Assembly (NCBI GenBank): GCA_963932465.1
Contig: OZ010786.1
Coordinates: 445,768,619 to 445,832,618, forward strand
From: Maratus speciosus
Taxonomy: Eukaryota > Arthropoda > Arachnida > Araneae > Salticidae
Direction of reading: 5' to 3'
DNA: 64,000 bases
Position numbers and translations under genes: made by a program. Of this stretch, positions 10,952 to 22,842 are shown piece by piece. The first letter of the stretch is position 1, and the number at the start of each line of letters is the position of its first letter. The notes below the pieces were generated by a model. The model did not search any database, was not told where the DNA came from, and was given only the letters and a program-made list of their open reading frames with translations.

Positions 10952-11645
10952 AAACTGGAAGTTGAAGGTAAATCCATTTTGAAAATTTTACTTAGTTTAA
11001 ATCTGTTTAAACATGGTATTTATAGTGTTTTACAACGTTGAAAACAATTCAAAAATGTGTATCGCTCAGGAAGACAGAGGAAAACCATATTTATTGATAA
11101 AAATTGTTACGAATATTGACGTTGTTTTGTAGGTATTTTCAGTGAATTGTCACTTGTCAGTGATTCTGAAATATTCACATTCCGTTATGTATCTTCACTT
11201 GAATATAAAGTTGAAAAATACGATAATGCTAGCAGTAGTTGTGAAAATATCTGTATTCTACGATAAAAGTACTATTTTAATAAATAAAAATACATAAATA
11301 AATGGATGAGCATATATATTTTTAGATGGCACTTCTTTAACGCTTTCATACATACATATTTATTTCACGTAGATAGTGGAACATATTTATTTCACGGTTA
11401 TAATGGAACATATTTATTTCATGCGAACTAAAATATTCTATTTTCCTTTTCTCTCTACGTTTCTATGCTAAAAAATGTTACAGTGCGAAGCAAAAGGTTA
11501 AGCACAACGCAAATATTGTAATAAAACTATAATTGTACAACGGAATGCTTTCAAACATCCCTTGTAGGTGAATACTATGATCATAAATATATATCTCAAG
11601 TTTGGAAAAAATTAATCCTTACGAAAATCAGAAATTACAAAAAAA

Positions 11646-11831
11646 ATGTTTTTTTGTGATGTCGTAAAATTTTATGCACAAATCAGATTTTATACAAATA
11701 TCTCTTTAAAAACGATAGGTGGCGGATCGACGAGACTTTTTTTCTCAGATTATAGTGTAGCGATTGCTGTACGAGATATCAAAATGCCGAAATCTCTACA
11801 GTTCTCGCCTGAAGAAGTTGTGGAAGTTTAG
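11646..11831 (+). pseudogene. Tc1 transposase N-terminal remnant in satellite unit 2
   Basis: Same remnant as in unit 1, 61 codons, ending MPKSLQFSPEEVVEV before the shared TAG. Equivalent remnants in units 3 and 4 lie near 12663-12710 and 13541-13588; those two share LQLSPEEVVEV (F to L), another sign that they are sisters. Confidence 0.7.
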
Positions 11832-14116
11832 AAACTGGAAGCTGAAGGTAAATCCATTTTGCAAATTTCACTTAGTTTAAATCTGTATAAACATGGTATT
11901 TATACTGTTTTACAACGTTGAAAACAATTCAAAAATGTGTATCGCTCAGGAAGACAGAGGAAAACCATATTTATTGATAAAAATTGTTACGAATATTGAC
12001 GTTGTTTTGTAGGTATTTTCAGTGAATTGTCACTTGTCAGTGATTCTGAAATATTCACATTCCGTTATGTATCTTCACTTGAATATAAAGTTGAAAAATA
12101 CGATAATGCTAGCAGTAGTTGGAAAATATCTGTATTCTACGATAAAAGTACTATTTGAATAAATAAAAATACATAAATAAATGGATGAGAATATATATTT
12201 TTAGATGGCACTTCTTTAACGCTTTCATACATACATATTTATTTCACGTAGATAGTGGAACATATTTATTTCACGGTTATAATGGAACATATTTATTTCA
12301 TGCGAACTAAAATATTGTACTTTCCTTTTCTCTCTACGTTTCTATGCTAAAAAATGTTACAGTGCGAAGCAAAAGTTTAAGCACAACGCAAATATTGTAA
12401 TAAAACTATAATTGTATAACGGAATGCTTTCAAACATCCCTTGTAGGTGAATACTATGATCATAAATATATATCTCAAGTTTGGAAAAAATTAATCCTTA
12501 CGAAAATCAGAAATTACAAAAAAAAATGTTTTTTGTGATGTCGTAAAATTTTATGCACAAATCAGATTTTATACAAATATCTCTTTAAAAACGATAGGTG
12601 GCGGATCGACGAGACTTTTTTTCTCAGATTATAGTGTAGCGATCGCTGTACGAGATATCAAAATGCCGAAATCTCTACAGCTCTCGCCTGAAGAAGTTGT
12701 GGAAGTTTAGAAACTGGAAGCTGAAGGTAAATCCATTTTGAAAATTTCACTTAGTTTAAATCTGTTTAAACATGGTATTTATAGTGTTTTACAACGTTGA
12801 AAACAATTCAAAAATGTGTATCGCTCAGGAAGACAGAGGAAAACCATATTTATTGATAAAAATTGTTACGAATATTGACGTTGTTTTGTAGGTATTTTCA
12901 GTGAATTGTCACTTGTCAGTGATTCTGAAATATTCACATTCCGTTATGTATCTTCACTTGAATATAAAGTTGAAAAATACGATAATGCTAGCAGTAGTTG
13001 GAAAATATCTGTATTCTACGATAAAAGTACTATTTGAATAAATAAAAATACATAAATAAATGGATGAGAATATATATTTTTAGATGGCACTTCTTTAACG
13101 CTTTCATACATACATATTTATTTCACGTAGATAGTGGAACATATTTATTTCACGGTTATAATGGAACATATTTATTTCATGCGAACTAAAATATTGTACT
13201 TTCCTTTTCTCTCTACGTTTCTATGCTAAAAAATGTTACAGTGCGAAGCAAAAGTTTAAGCACAACGCAAATATTGTAATAAAACTATAATTGTACAACG
13301 GAATGCTTTCAAACATCCCTTGTAGGTGAATACTATGATCATAAATATATATCTCAAGTTTGGAAAAAATTAATCCTTACGAAAATCAGAAATTACAAAA
13401 AAAATGTTTTTTGTGATGTCGTAAAATTTTATGCACAAATCAGATTTTATACAAATATCTCTTTAAAAACGATAGGTGGCGGATCGACGAGACTTTTTTT
13501 CTCAGATTATAGTGTAGCGATCGCTGTACGAGATATCAAAATGCCGAAATCTCTACAGCTCTCGCCTGAAGAAGTTGTGGAAGTTTAGAAACTGGAAGCT
13601 GAAGGTAAATCCATTTTGAAAATTTCACTTAGTTTAAATCTGTTTAAACATGGTATTTATAGTGTTTTACAACGTTAAAAACAATTCAAAAATGTGTATC
13701 GCTCAGGAAGACAGAGGAAAACCATATTTATTGATAAAAATTGTTACGAATATTGACGTTGTTTTGTAGGTATTTTCAGTGAATTGTCACTTGTCAGTGA
13801 TTCTGAAATATTCACATTCCGTTATGTATCTTCACTTGAATATAAAGTTGAAAAATACGATAATGCTAGCAGTAGTTGGAAAATATCTGTATTCTACGAT
13901 AAAAGTACTATTTGAATAAATAAAAATACATAAATAAATGGATGAGCATATATATTTTTAGATGGCACTTCTTTAACGCTTTCATACATACATATTTATT
14001 TCACGTAGATAGTGGAACATATTTATTTCACGGTTATAATGGAACATATTTATTTCATGCGAACTAAAATATTGTACTTTCCTTTTCTCTCTACGTTTCT
14101 ATGCTAAAAAATGTTA

Positions 14117-15639
14117 CAGTGCGAAGCAAAAGCTTAAGCACAACGCAAATATGGTAATAAAACAATAATTGTACAACGGAATGCTTTCAAACATCCCTTG
14201 TAGGTGAATACTATGATCATAAATATATATCTCAAGTTTGGAAAAAATTAATCCTTACGAAAATCAGAAATTACAAAAAAATGTTTTTTGTGATGTCGTA
14301 AAATTTTATGCACAAATCAGATTTTATACAAATATCTCTTTAAAAACGATAGGTGGCGGATCGACGAGACTTTTTTCTCAGATTATAGTGTAGCGATTGC
14401 TGTACGAGATATCAAAATGCCGAAATCTCTACAGTTCTCGCCTGAAGAAGTTGTGGAAGTTTAGAAACTGGAAGCTGAAAGTAAATCCATTTTGAAAATT
14501 TTACTTAGTTTAAATCTGTTTAAACATGGTATTTATAGTGTTTTACAACGTTGAAAACAATCTAAAAAATGCGTATCACTCAGGAAGACAGAGGAAAACC
14601 ATATTTCGTGAGGATAGAAGAATTAAAAGTATGGCTGTAACTGACAATTTGTCCCTTAACCAGGTAAAAAATCGACTGGAATCAGATATCACCTGACACC
14701 ATCCGCAGTCGAATAACCAAATAACCATTGATCAAAAAACAAAAATCAACTAACTCGTAAACCTTTTCTGAAATCGTGTTACAAGCAAGCAAGACTTCAA
14801 TGGGCAAAACACCACATGTAATAGCGTGACAAATATATTAATGTTATCCTTTCTGATGAAAAAAAAAATGGAATTTGGATGTTCCAGATGGGTTCTTATT
14901 CTATTGGCGTGACTCGGAGAAAGATCCGAAGAGCACATTCAGCAGGCAACAACATGGTGGTTCGCTCATGGTATAGTGCTCTTTATGCGACAATGGACAA
15001 ACGTCTCTTTGCTTTCCAAATGACAGGCAAAATTCACAAAAGTATCAGAAAACTCTGAGTGAGCATTTGTTGCCGTTTGGTGGACTCCTAGGAGGTCCAA
15101 ACTGCAAGACAACGCATAGACACGCACTTCCCGTTACACAAAAGAATGGCTTAAATCTGAGAATGTCAGTGTGATGAACTGGCCTGCTCCAGATCTCAAT
15201 CCGAAAAAGAACATCTGGGGAGTCCTCTTACGTGACGTCTATAAGAATAGGAAGCAGTATTATTCAGTGAAAGAGCTCAAATCAGCGATCGAGGAAGCCT
15301 GGTACAGACTCGCTCCCAAACCTTCCATACTCACGTGTTATCAATGGAAAATCACGTATTTGATCTCATGAGGTGCAATGGAAACACCATAGAATACTAA
15401 AATACTTTTGTGCTTTGTGAAATGTAAATATTTCGGTTTTGTGCATAAATTTTTGCGACATCGCAATTTTGATTTTTCTATAATTTGTTATATTCCTTTT
15501 GATGAATTGTTTCCGAATTTGAAACATGAATTTGTAATCCAATTGTTTAAATGCAGTAAAAATTTCAAAGCATTGCGGTGCATATTTTTCATTTTATAAA
15601 AACATTCAGTTTGCGCGCATAAACTTTTGCGCCGTACTG
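14117..15639 (+). mobile_element. Full-length but inactive Tc1-like transposon
   Basis: Left terminus CAGTGCGAAGCAAAAGCTTA and right terminus (reverse complement) CAGTACGGCGCAAAAGTTTA form inverted repeats of about 30 bp, with TA on both outer sides (14115-14116 and 15640-15641). The 1523-bp length is normal for Tc1. It carries a transposase broken by stops and frameshifts. Its left 490 bp are part of the upstream satellite units; its right 1.03 kb is single-copy here. Confidence 0.9.
14417..15371 (+). pseudogene. Tc1-like transposase, multiply broken
   Basis: The start MPKSLQFSPEEVVEV is followed by a stop. The HTH-region piece GRQRKTIFREDRRIKSMAV is in another frame, then SPDTIRSRIT and RLQWAKHH blocks. 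Near 14850 comes the catalytic-domain region LSDEKKNGIW (family pattern SDE-x-F-N), with PDG and GGSLMVW-type motifs in shifted frames. The C-terminal piece, 15171-15371, reads MMNWPAPDLNPKKNIWG, matching the Tc1 pattern WPAQSPDLNPIENLWG whose downstream segment carries the last acidic residue. At least four frame changes or stops separate these blocks. The role would have been cut-and-paste transposition at TA; it is not functional. Confidence 0.85.
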
Positions 15640-15699
15640 TATTATTGCTTCCTCTACAGATTACGATAGCGAGTCCATATTGCCGTTTCATTATCTCGG

Positions 15700-16010
15700 G
15701 TTATCCTGCAAAATCTATTGTATGTAAAAACATAAACACTGGTAGTTGTTATAGATAAATATACGCTAAATATGCTGAAACAGACAGTTTTTAAATCGAA
15801 TAATTATTTTAAACGCTATTTAATGTTGAATTTGGTCAAGATAGCTCAGTTAAATAAGTTTCACAGGATAAAATCTATGCATAACAATGTAACTATCTTT
15901 TGCATGCATATACTTGACTAGATTGTAGTGTGAAGTGATTAGTTTTTTTAATTTGAGTAGTTTTTGTTGGGTTTTTTTATTCAAAATTTTCTCACGGGGC
16001 ATTTATTTTT
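15700..16010 (+). repeat. Helitron-derived 5' fragment
   Basis: CAGACAGTTTTTAAATCGAA and the following 150 bp match 40370-40480 and, inverted, 46080-46180. It aligns longest with the inverted fragment at 5530-5745. The hairpin of that copy is degraded here to ATCTTTTGCATGCATA. Confidence 0.6.
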
Positions 16011-16059
16011 CTCAACGTATTGTTTTTATTGTTCTTTCATATTAAAAAAAAAATTGAGA

Positions 16060-16200
16060 AATTTCTTGAATTTTAAATAGAAGATAGTACTGTAATATAT
16101 AATATATCGTCAAACTCGAGAATAGGAAAAAAAAATATATGAAAAGCGATAACTATCACATGTTATTAACACGAAGAAAGCACCTTGCATGGGCAGAAAT
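16060..16200 (+). repeat. Unit of the old degenerate repeat
   Basis: TATATCGTCAAACTCGAGAA and CATGTTATTAACACGAAG blocks match the units described at 18930-20540. It ends where the Tigger-like element begins downstream. Confidence 0.5.
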
Positions 16201-16700
16201 CCTAATATAACACGAAAAAAACAAAAAACAATTGTTCGGTGTGATGCGTTTTCGAAAGGCATCATTCTTATAATTTAATTTATACATACAGTGGAGTCCG
16301 GTTGTAACGAACCTTCTATTAAAGCTAAGCAGATAGAAATTCCCAGTTTGTTTAATATACTTCACAATGCTATTTTAATAGCTATAACAAATCCTTGCTT
16401 ATAGAGTCCTCGATCTTTGTCTACTTTTCCAAAAATAACGAAATTTTTTATCAAATTACCGGAAAAAAGCAATCACCATTTTTAAAATTTCCACATCGAC
16501 AAAATGCTTTTATTCTAATCTTTAGATTTCTGCGCGCTACATTTTTAACTACCAACCCCCCTCTTCACGTAGCATTTTGCATGTTTCAGCTTAAGGCTCA
16601 TGTCCCTGCCAGCGAATGCACTCACGAGCTAATGCTAATCCTATGGGGAGGGACTTTTCTAAAACTCATTTGCATTTAGGCATTTTTAAATAATTTTTTT

Positions 16701-16900
16701 TGCATTGGATAGCCGAGGTTTGTCTCTACGTCGCACCTTTTTTACTTTTTCGATTTTGGTTGAAGATATTTTTTAGAATGACACTTTAATTTTCAGAACC
16801 GGTTTTGAAATTGAAAGTAACTTTATAAAAAATATCTGCGACCAAAATCGAAAAAGTAAAAGAGGTGCAATGTAGAAACGGACCTCGGCTATAAAATGCA
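16701..16900. repeat. 200-bp near-palindrome
   Basis: TGCATTGGATAGCCGAGG at the left pairs with CCTCGGCTATAAAATGCA at the right. ACTTTTTCGATTTTGGTTG pairs with its inverse near 16840. Arms are about 75-80 bp around an A+T-rich core. Confidence 0.85.
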
Positions 16901-16902
16901 AA

Positions 16903-17560
16903 AAAAAAAAAAAAAAAAAAAAAGCAATTTAACAATTTACAACGACCATTTGGAAAATGATTTTTTCAAAGACTAAAATTTAAGGCATAAAAAATCGCGG
17001 AGTTGATCATACATTACGTACGCCATGAATTAGACATTAATGGTGTTATTACACGTAAAAATTGCAAGCGACAAAAATCGCCTGCGACTCATCAAATTTC
17101 CTCAAACTTACGTATTATCCACCTGAAACTTACGTATTATCTAAGCATTTCATTGGCTATTCGGGAAAAGGCTTTTCCATCGTCAGATTTCCAAGAAATC
17201 TGACGACCCATTTTAAATGAAATTACATTCTTAAACTTCTAAACATCCCACAACATTACTTTTTACACCGTCGTATAGAGAATAAAATGTACTTTTAAAT
17301 GTAATTTGTTTGAAATCTGTATCTCAATTTATTTCTGAATTATTAAAATTTTTTTTGTAGTTTTTATTACTTTTTTGTCATAGTGGCAACAGAAGTATCC
17401 ATCTCTGTTGAAAGTAAAGGAAGAATAAAGATCAGTATAGACCAATCAGAAAACGAATAAAATGCGGATTCAACCAATAAAACACTTCAGATATGTTTTT
17501 GATTTCCTACCCTAACAGAGAACAATAAGCATTATCCTAAATGATTAAAAAAAATTTAAA
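16903..17560. repeat. Dispersed repeat E with poly(A)
   Basis: A run of about 24 A, then GCAATTTAACAATTTACAAC, aligns with 4020-4605 through to CCTAAATGATTAAAAA. A 65-bp stretch near 17050-17215 has no counterpart in that copy. Confidence 0.65.
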
Positions 17561-18199
17561 AATTAAAAATGTCGAAATACAAACGAGATATTATATAAAA
17601 CCCTCCCCATATGAGTAGCATTAGCTCGTGAGTGTCTTCGCCGGCAGGGACAGGAGCCTTAATCGGCACTGGCAGTAATTAATGCGTCGGTCGTGTGAAG
17701 AGTGATGAGAGATCGTATCTTTGAAAAAGAAAGGGATTTATTTGCAACAAGTAGCAGAAGAAACTTGTTTGAATGTATGCAATTATTGTCCCCTGTACCA
17801 ATGGGCTGGTAATTACAAGTTAGGGAATTGTTTATCATTTATCAGATTAGTGATGTCATGCCATTGCAAGATAAACTTCTTTTCTTTCCGTCGGACTTTC
17901 GGAAAGGCAAAATGCCTTCCAATTTTAAGGTCTTCATAAGACAGTGAAACTTGATGCTCGTTGGTCATTTGAAGCGAGATCTTTTATCACGGTCTGGAGT
18001 TTTTAACCCTTTAAGCGTCTGGCAGAACTTTTAATGCATATTTAACAATTCATAAAATAATAGCTATAAAAAGCATTATTATGTGAATTTGTATATGATT
18101 ACCTTACATATTTATTTATTTATCTTGTCCAGTGGAAAATTTAACATTAATATCAATAATGATTTCTTTATAGTAGACTTTGAATTAAAAATTGTATGA

Positions 18200-18560
18200 C
18201 GAAAAAACACGCTTAAATCGTTAAAATCATGTTGGGTTAAAGAAAGTCATTCTGCCTGAAACAAAAAGCTGAAATTGTGTCAAAATAGAAAAAAAAAGGT
18301 TCTAAAAAAACTGATATTTATTGAGAGTATTTGCTTCAAAAATCTACAGTTGGTATCATAAAAAGAAAAAAAAAAATAGAGAAACAATAAAATACGCGTA
18401 TGAGCAAAACATAATTAAAGTTAAGAAACTGAGAAAAACAACTCATTATGATGTTGATCCAGCTTTGATGAAATTGTTCACACTTCAAAGATCTCGGAAG
18501 ACAAACAAAAGTGGCGACATTTTTTTCGACGAAAAGGCCTGCTTTACAATCTACCCTTAA
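18200..18560 (+). pseudogene. Tigger/CENP-B-type transposase, N-terminal DNA-binding remnant
   Basis: Frames here give KKVILPETKS, then STVGIIKRKKKN (helix-turn-helix of the CENP-B/Tc5 type), then the second DNA-binding half KLRKTTHYDVDPALMKLF with the conserved DVD-x-AL-x3-F pattern, ending in GDIFFDEKA (family form SGP-x-L-x2-KA). The open frame 18321-18560 covers the second half; the first helix-turn-helix is in another frame with stops. All of the DDE catalytic domain is missing: only 276 bp separate the last recognised codon from the right end of the element. DNA-binding function is what the family does; here it is a relic. Confidence 0.7.
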
Positions 18561-18929
18561 AAATTTATACTTGTACAATGATGGAAATTTCTGGATAAAT
18601 TTATGATGTAATCATTTAATATGAATTCCGATGCTTTAGATTTAAAAAAATCAAACTAAAAGATTTAAAAATGTTTTAATACCTTTAAAACATTCATATA
18701 TATAATAGATTCTTAAATATATTAGAAAAAATAGCATTACCTATTATAAAAAGTCGTAAATCGTGTATAACGAACCTCGGACATACCGAACCAGTGTTCA
18801 TGGTTCGGCCAGGTTCGTTATAAGCGGACTCGACTGTAATTCACTCACATAAACGTGTTACAAAATGTTTCTATTTCCATTTTTTCTATAAGAAACGAGA
18901 GGAAAACCTCAGCCAGTTATTATAAAAAC

Positions 18930-20540
18930 TCTCTGGACATTTTAAATAAATGATTTAGTGGAAAATATATTATGCCGGCAAACTCGGGAGTGGCAGCAGC
19001 TTATTTTAAAAGGGATAGCCGTTACATGTGATTAACATAAAACAAGCGCCTACCAGGAGAAGGAATTGCCAATTAGAAAATGTAATTGCTTACTCTCGCA
19101 TTATCAATATCATTAATTGCCGAGAACATGTTCAATCTCTTTTTTTCATATTACTTATGTTAAAGCTAAAAAAAAAAATAAAAAAAAAAATAGCGAGTGA
19201 ATTGTTGGGAAAATATTGATTTACCGATTTAAAGATACCGTATACAAATCTTTTTTGTTTTTTCTTGATATTGCATTACTTTTAGTCCTTCATTCGAATG
19301 TATTTATTTCGCTCGTATAAAGATTTTCAAAAATATTTTTGTTAAAAAAAATCTGAATTTTTAAATAGAATATATACTGGAAAATATATTGCACCTTCAA
19401 ACTCAGGATTAGCAAATTCTTATCTCAGTAGGATCACATGCCATTAACTTGAAACAAATGTTTTTCACGAGAAAAAAAAAGCAGCTAGAAAAAGTTAAAT
19501 GTTTCCTTTAACATTTCGCCCGTTATTAATTGCCAAGAATATTGATATCACATTTCTTAATGTAACACTATTTTTTTCTTTCATTTACACATATTTATTT
19601 CACGCAGATGATCATTCTCCCGAAATATATATATACATATATATTCTCTCTAAAAGTATTCTCGTCTTTAAAAAAACCCTTTTAAATAGCAGATATAGTG
19701 GAAAATATGCTACAATGCCAAGCTCAGGAATGGCAAGATCTCAAAAACGATAACAGTCACAAGTCATTAACACGAAGCAAGAGTCTCGTCTCTCATTCGA
19801 AGAAATGCCACAAGAAAAAGGTACATGCTAAATCTGACATTTCACTCAATATTAATTGCGGATAATATGAATAATCGTCGTTTCTCTCTATTACGTACGG
19901 TAAATCTATAATTTAAAAAATGCAATAATAGGTGCATTATTTGGAAAATATCGATATACTACGATAAATATATTACATACATTGAATATTTCCTTCTTGA
20001 TATGACATTATTTTTACTCTTTCATTCAAACTTATTTATTTCAAGCACATAAAAATTCCCACAAATGTTTTTATTACCGTTAAGAAAGCCTTTAACCTTA
20101 AAATAACCCATAAATGTCTTTAATTTTAACCTTCTGTCTGTCGCAATAGGCCTGGCGAGCACAGCACAATTATTTTCGTTCTCCCTTCCGCCACTAGAGC
20201 ACGCAAGACTTACTTACTTTGAGTGTAATAAACGAGGTTTTTTGTTCATTCATATTTGAAATATTCTGTCTTCGTACATCCCAATAAAGGTCACTGATCA
20301 CTTTAAGAGCGTTAGAATAGCGTCATTGAATTAATATGCCGATTTCCTAACAGGCGCCTGTCAAGCACATTGCGCCCGAACTCGGGAGTCCCAGAATTGC
20401 GACCGACGGAGCGTTTTTAATTGAAAATACAGGGAAATTTTACGACATTGAAGATATACGACAGGGATGGGGATGACCTCTCCGGGAACCCGAAGATATA
20501 CGACAGCATCAAACTCAGGAATGGCATTTTTAAAATGATA
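18930..20540 (+). repeat. Old degenerate tandem repeat field
   Basis: The motif GGAAAATATACTACAAT followed by CAAACTCAGGAATGGCA-like sequence occurs at about 18959, 19379 and 19702, with weaker forms at 20365 and 20490. Between them lie TTATTAACACGAAGCAAG-like, CATTCAAACTTATTTATTTC-like and (TA)n blocks in constant order. Spacing is about 320-420 bp. Divergence is high. The 19940-20060 part is a relative of the host half of the 10.3-14.6 kb satellite unit. Confidence 0.7.
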
Positions 20541-20554
20541 TGTTAATTATGTAA

Positions 20555-20860
20555 CTGTGGTTGTAGTGTTGGTATATATAGTGTGGTAGGAGATAGAATC
20601 GATGGATTTGAAACGCGTCTCGCCTTAAAGATGCTTGAACTACGAAATCTGAACGTACCTTGCCCTTGAGTATTCCAGTTCTCCACGTGTTGGTTTCATG
20701 TGGAGTTTCCAGTTACATGCTTTAGATAGAGTATTTAGCTGTGAGTTTCAGCCAGCATGGTAAGAATTTAAGCTTCGTATTACGAATAAAGAGTTATTGC
20801 AGTCCATAGGATTCTATTTTATATTGATATTAAAGTGGATTTTTCAGGTTACTGCAGAAG
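20555..20860. other. Unassigned; faint solo-LTR resemblance
   Basis: Starts TGTAACTGTGGTTGTAGTG, has a TATATATAG box at 20573 and AATAAAG at 20789, and is richer in G+C than its surroundings. These suit a retroelement LTR, but no second LTR, target duplication or primer-binding site was found. Confidence 0.25.
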
Positions 20861-22109
20861 AACGGCGGTGCCATCTTCAGTTGAATTTTTAGGATTTCCC
20901 TCTCTCAGTCTTTCATAAAATTGAAATTATTCTTGATCTTCTGTATTTAAATTTACTCACTCCACTGCTATTTTCCCTGTTTATCGTTACAAATAAATTG
21001 TTGTGTTTTTGTTAGACCTGTGTCATGATCATTGAACAATCCGGAAAGGTATGCCACAGGGTCACATGTCACCAATATGAAGTAGTGACTGAAAGTAAAA
21101 TTTGCAAAAGTGTAACTATGTGTAATTATATGTGTAATTAATAATATTCGGAACATCCGACATGTTCCAAATATTATTAATTTCAGAGAATCTCATTATC
21201 GCCGCTTCTTCACATTACTTTTATGCTTTCATTTATTTCACGAAGATAATCATTTTCCGAAATATATATATGATATGATATTTTTACCGATTTTAGATAA
21301 ATCTGACCGGTTTGTAAAAAAAAAAAAGTTGTCACGATTTACGATGATCGAAGAGAATCTTTGCAGTCGAATGTCGCCGTGAAACGAATGGTAGTACGAT
21401 GGAATGAAATGTACTGAAGGTTTTCCCGAAGAAAAAATACCCATTTAGAACAGAAAGACTGTTTATTCATTATACGTCATGTTACACAAATACCTTCCAC
21501 AACACCACATTCTGAAGATACTACAGCGGCGTTAATATTCGATGTAAAAAAGGATCAGATCTTATTTGTACGATGTATTTAATACCATGTAGCTAGGGTT
21601 ATTTTAACAATTAAAACATAAGGAAAAAATCTGCTCCTAACCTCATGCACGCTAATTTAAGAGAGCTTGGCGCGGAGAGCTACAGAGGCCACGAGCGAAT
21701 CAGGAATCGGTGGCCGCCCGACAATCCAATCAGGCGGTCGGAATTAATACTTATAAGCACATCAATTTCGTTGTGACAAGTGACCCTGCGGAAAAGCGCG
21801 CGAATAGGAAAGTTTAGAAAAAAAGAAAATTGCAAAATAAGAAACATTCGAATTGCTTTAGCGTCTAGGTTTTAGTATTTTGAAATGTAATAGCTTTAAG
21901 GAAGATTTTTATAAAAAGGAAATGCTTTTAGATTAGAAATTGGAATAAGAATAATATAATACCCGTTTTAAAAATAAAAGGAGTTTAAATAGAAATAATT
22001 AATAACATATTTTTAAGAGACAGGGAAATAATGAATATGCAAGAAATATTTTAATAAAGATCAGCAATAATTTTTTTTGTAATATATAGTATATACATAT
22101 TCTTAAAAA
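20861..22109. other. No gene; one degenerate repeat unit
   Basis: At 21225-21290 the CATTTATTTCACGAAGATAA and (TA)n blocks of the old repeat recur. A GC-richer stretch at 21655-21800 has no recognised content. The rest is A+T-rich. Confidence 0.45.
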
Positions 22110-22288
22110 AATCCTCAATTTTTAAAAGAAACTTTGAGAATTTTAATAGCAGATGCAGTGGAAAATATACTACAACATTAAGCTCAAGTATGAAAAAAAA
22201 AACTTAGTTTACAAATGATAAACTTATAGACCATTAACAAGAAACAAGCAAACATCACTTACGAGAAGAAATAACTAAAAGAAAAAGC
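22110..22288 (+). repeat. Degenerate repeat unit, left part
   Basis: AGTGGAAAATATACTACAAC and ATTAACAAGAAACAAGC place this as another unit of the old repeat. It is interrupted by the hAT-like element and resumes at 24499. Confidence 0.65.
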
Positions 22289-22682
22289 TAAGGATCGACC
22301 AAAACAGATTTTTAAGACCAAAATCGGAACCGAAACCGAATTTCGGCAATTTTCCTTTTTTCGAAAACGAAAATGAAAATTTGGAATTTTAACAAGAAGT
22401 AATTAATACATATATCAACACACATGATTATTAATTAATTATAGATGTGGCCCAAGTTGGCTGTCTGTGCATCTGACCAAAACATTTTATTTTCATTTAA
22501 AATAAAATGTAATTAATTCATCAACGACACAAAATGATTTTCTGATTATACGAATTTCATCTAATTAAAAAACTTTTTATGTATATATACCTCGATTTAT
22601 CTTTCATAATGATTTTTGATCATCTCTGATACCAGAACTTTCTTAAAGAGTATTCAAAACACGATTTCAAACTAAAAATTTT

Positions 22683-22842
22683 CTATTATTGTTAAGTCTG
22701 CAGCTTTAAATGAACATGTGAAAAGCTTCTTCAAAGTTTGGTCATATATGCATTACTTGCTTTATAATTTGCAGTCTCATCTTGAGTCAATCATGACTAA
22801 TACTTATAAACAGTGAAGTTTATTGCAGTAAAAAGATAATCG
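22683..22842 (+). repeat. 160-bp direct repeat, left copy
   Basis: From TTCTATTATTGTTAAGTCTG to GTTTATTGCAGTAAAAAG. The same segment, about 92% alike by eye, is at 24145-24297 on the other side of the Tigger-derived segment. Far too long for a target-site duplication. Confidence 0.85.

Larger units (their letters stand above)
10300..14606 (+). repeat. Five-unit satellite containing a Tc1 5' end
   Basis: Units start at 10300, 11101, 11981, 12860 and 13738 (AAATTGTTACGAATATTGAC), giving periods of 801, 880, 879 and 878 bp. The first unit is short because about 79 bp, including the Tc1 terminal repeat, are missing near 10626. Each unit is a host segment of about 380 bp with repeated CATATTTATTTCAC motifs followed by the first 490 bp of a Tc1-like element. 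Units 3 and 4 are almost identical. The last unit continues into the complete Tc1 at 14117-15639. Confidence 0.95.
16557..17708. mobile_element. 1.15-kb element with inverted termini of about 100 bp
   Basis: Left arm 16557-16652 (CACTCACGAGCTAATGCTAA) and right arm 17601-17708 (TTAGCTCGTGAGTG) are reverse complements over most of their length, including CTGTCCCTGCC-type and CTCTTCAC blocks. It contains the 200-bp palindrome at 16701-16900 and a repeat-E copy. It lies within the Tigger-like element. Class unknown. Confidence 0.7.
16289..18836 (+). mobile_element. Tigger/pogo-like element with nested insertions
   Basis: Left end CAGTGGAGTCCGGTTGTAAC and right end (reverse complement) CAGTCGAGTCCGCTTATAAC are inverted repeats of about 28 bp ending in AACGAACCT, bounded by TA at 16287-16288 and 18837-18838. 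A transposase N-terminal remnant lies at 18200-18560. A 1.15-kb element (16557-17708) is inserted in the left half. The catalytic part of the transposase is deleted. Confidence 0.8.

Noticed and set aside
10724..11831. Conserved 60-75-codon frames in the satellite as a selected micro-protein
   Set aside because: The frame covers the Tc1 leader plus transposase start and ends at a shared stop; conservation is explained by recent amplification.
20555..20860. Solo LTR
   Set aside because: TATA and AATAAA are common in this composition; no duplication or partner LTR was found, so it is only listed as unassigned.
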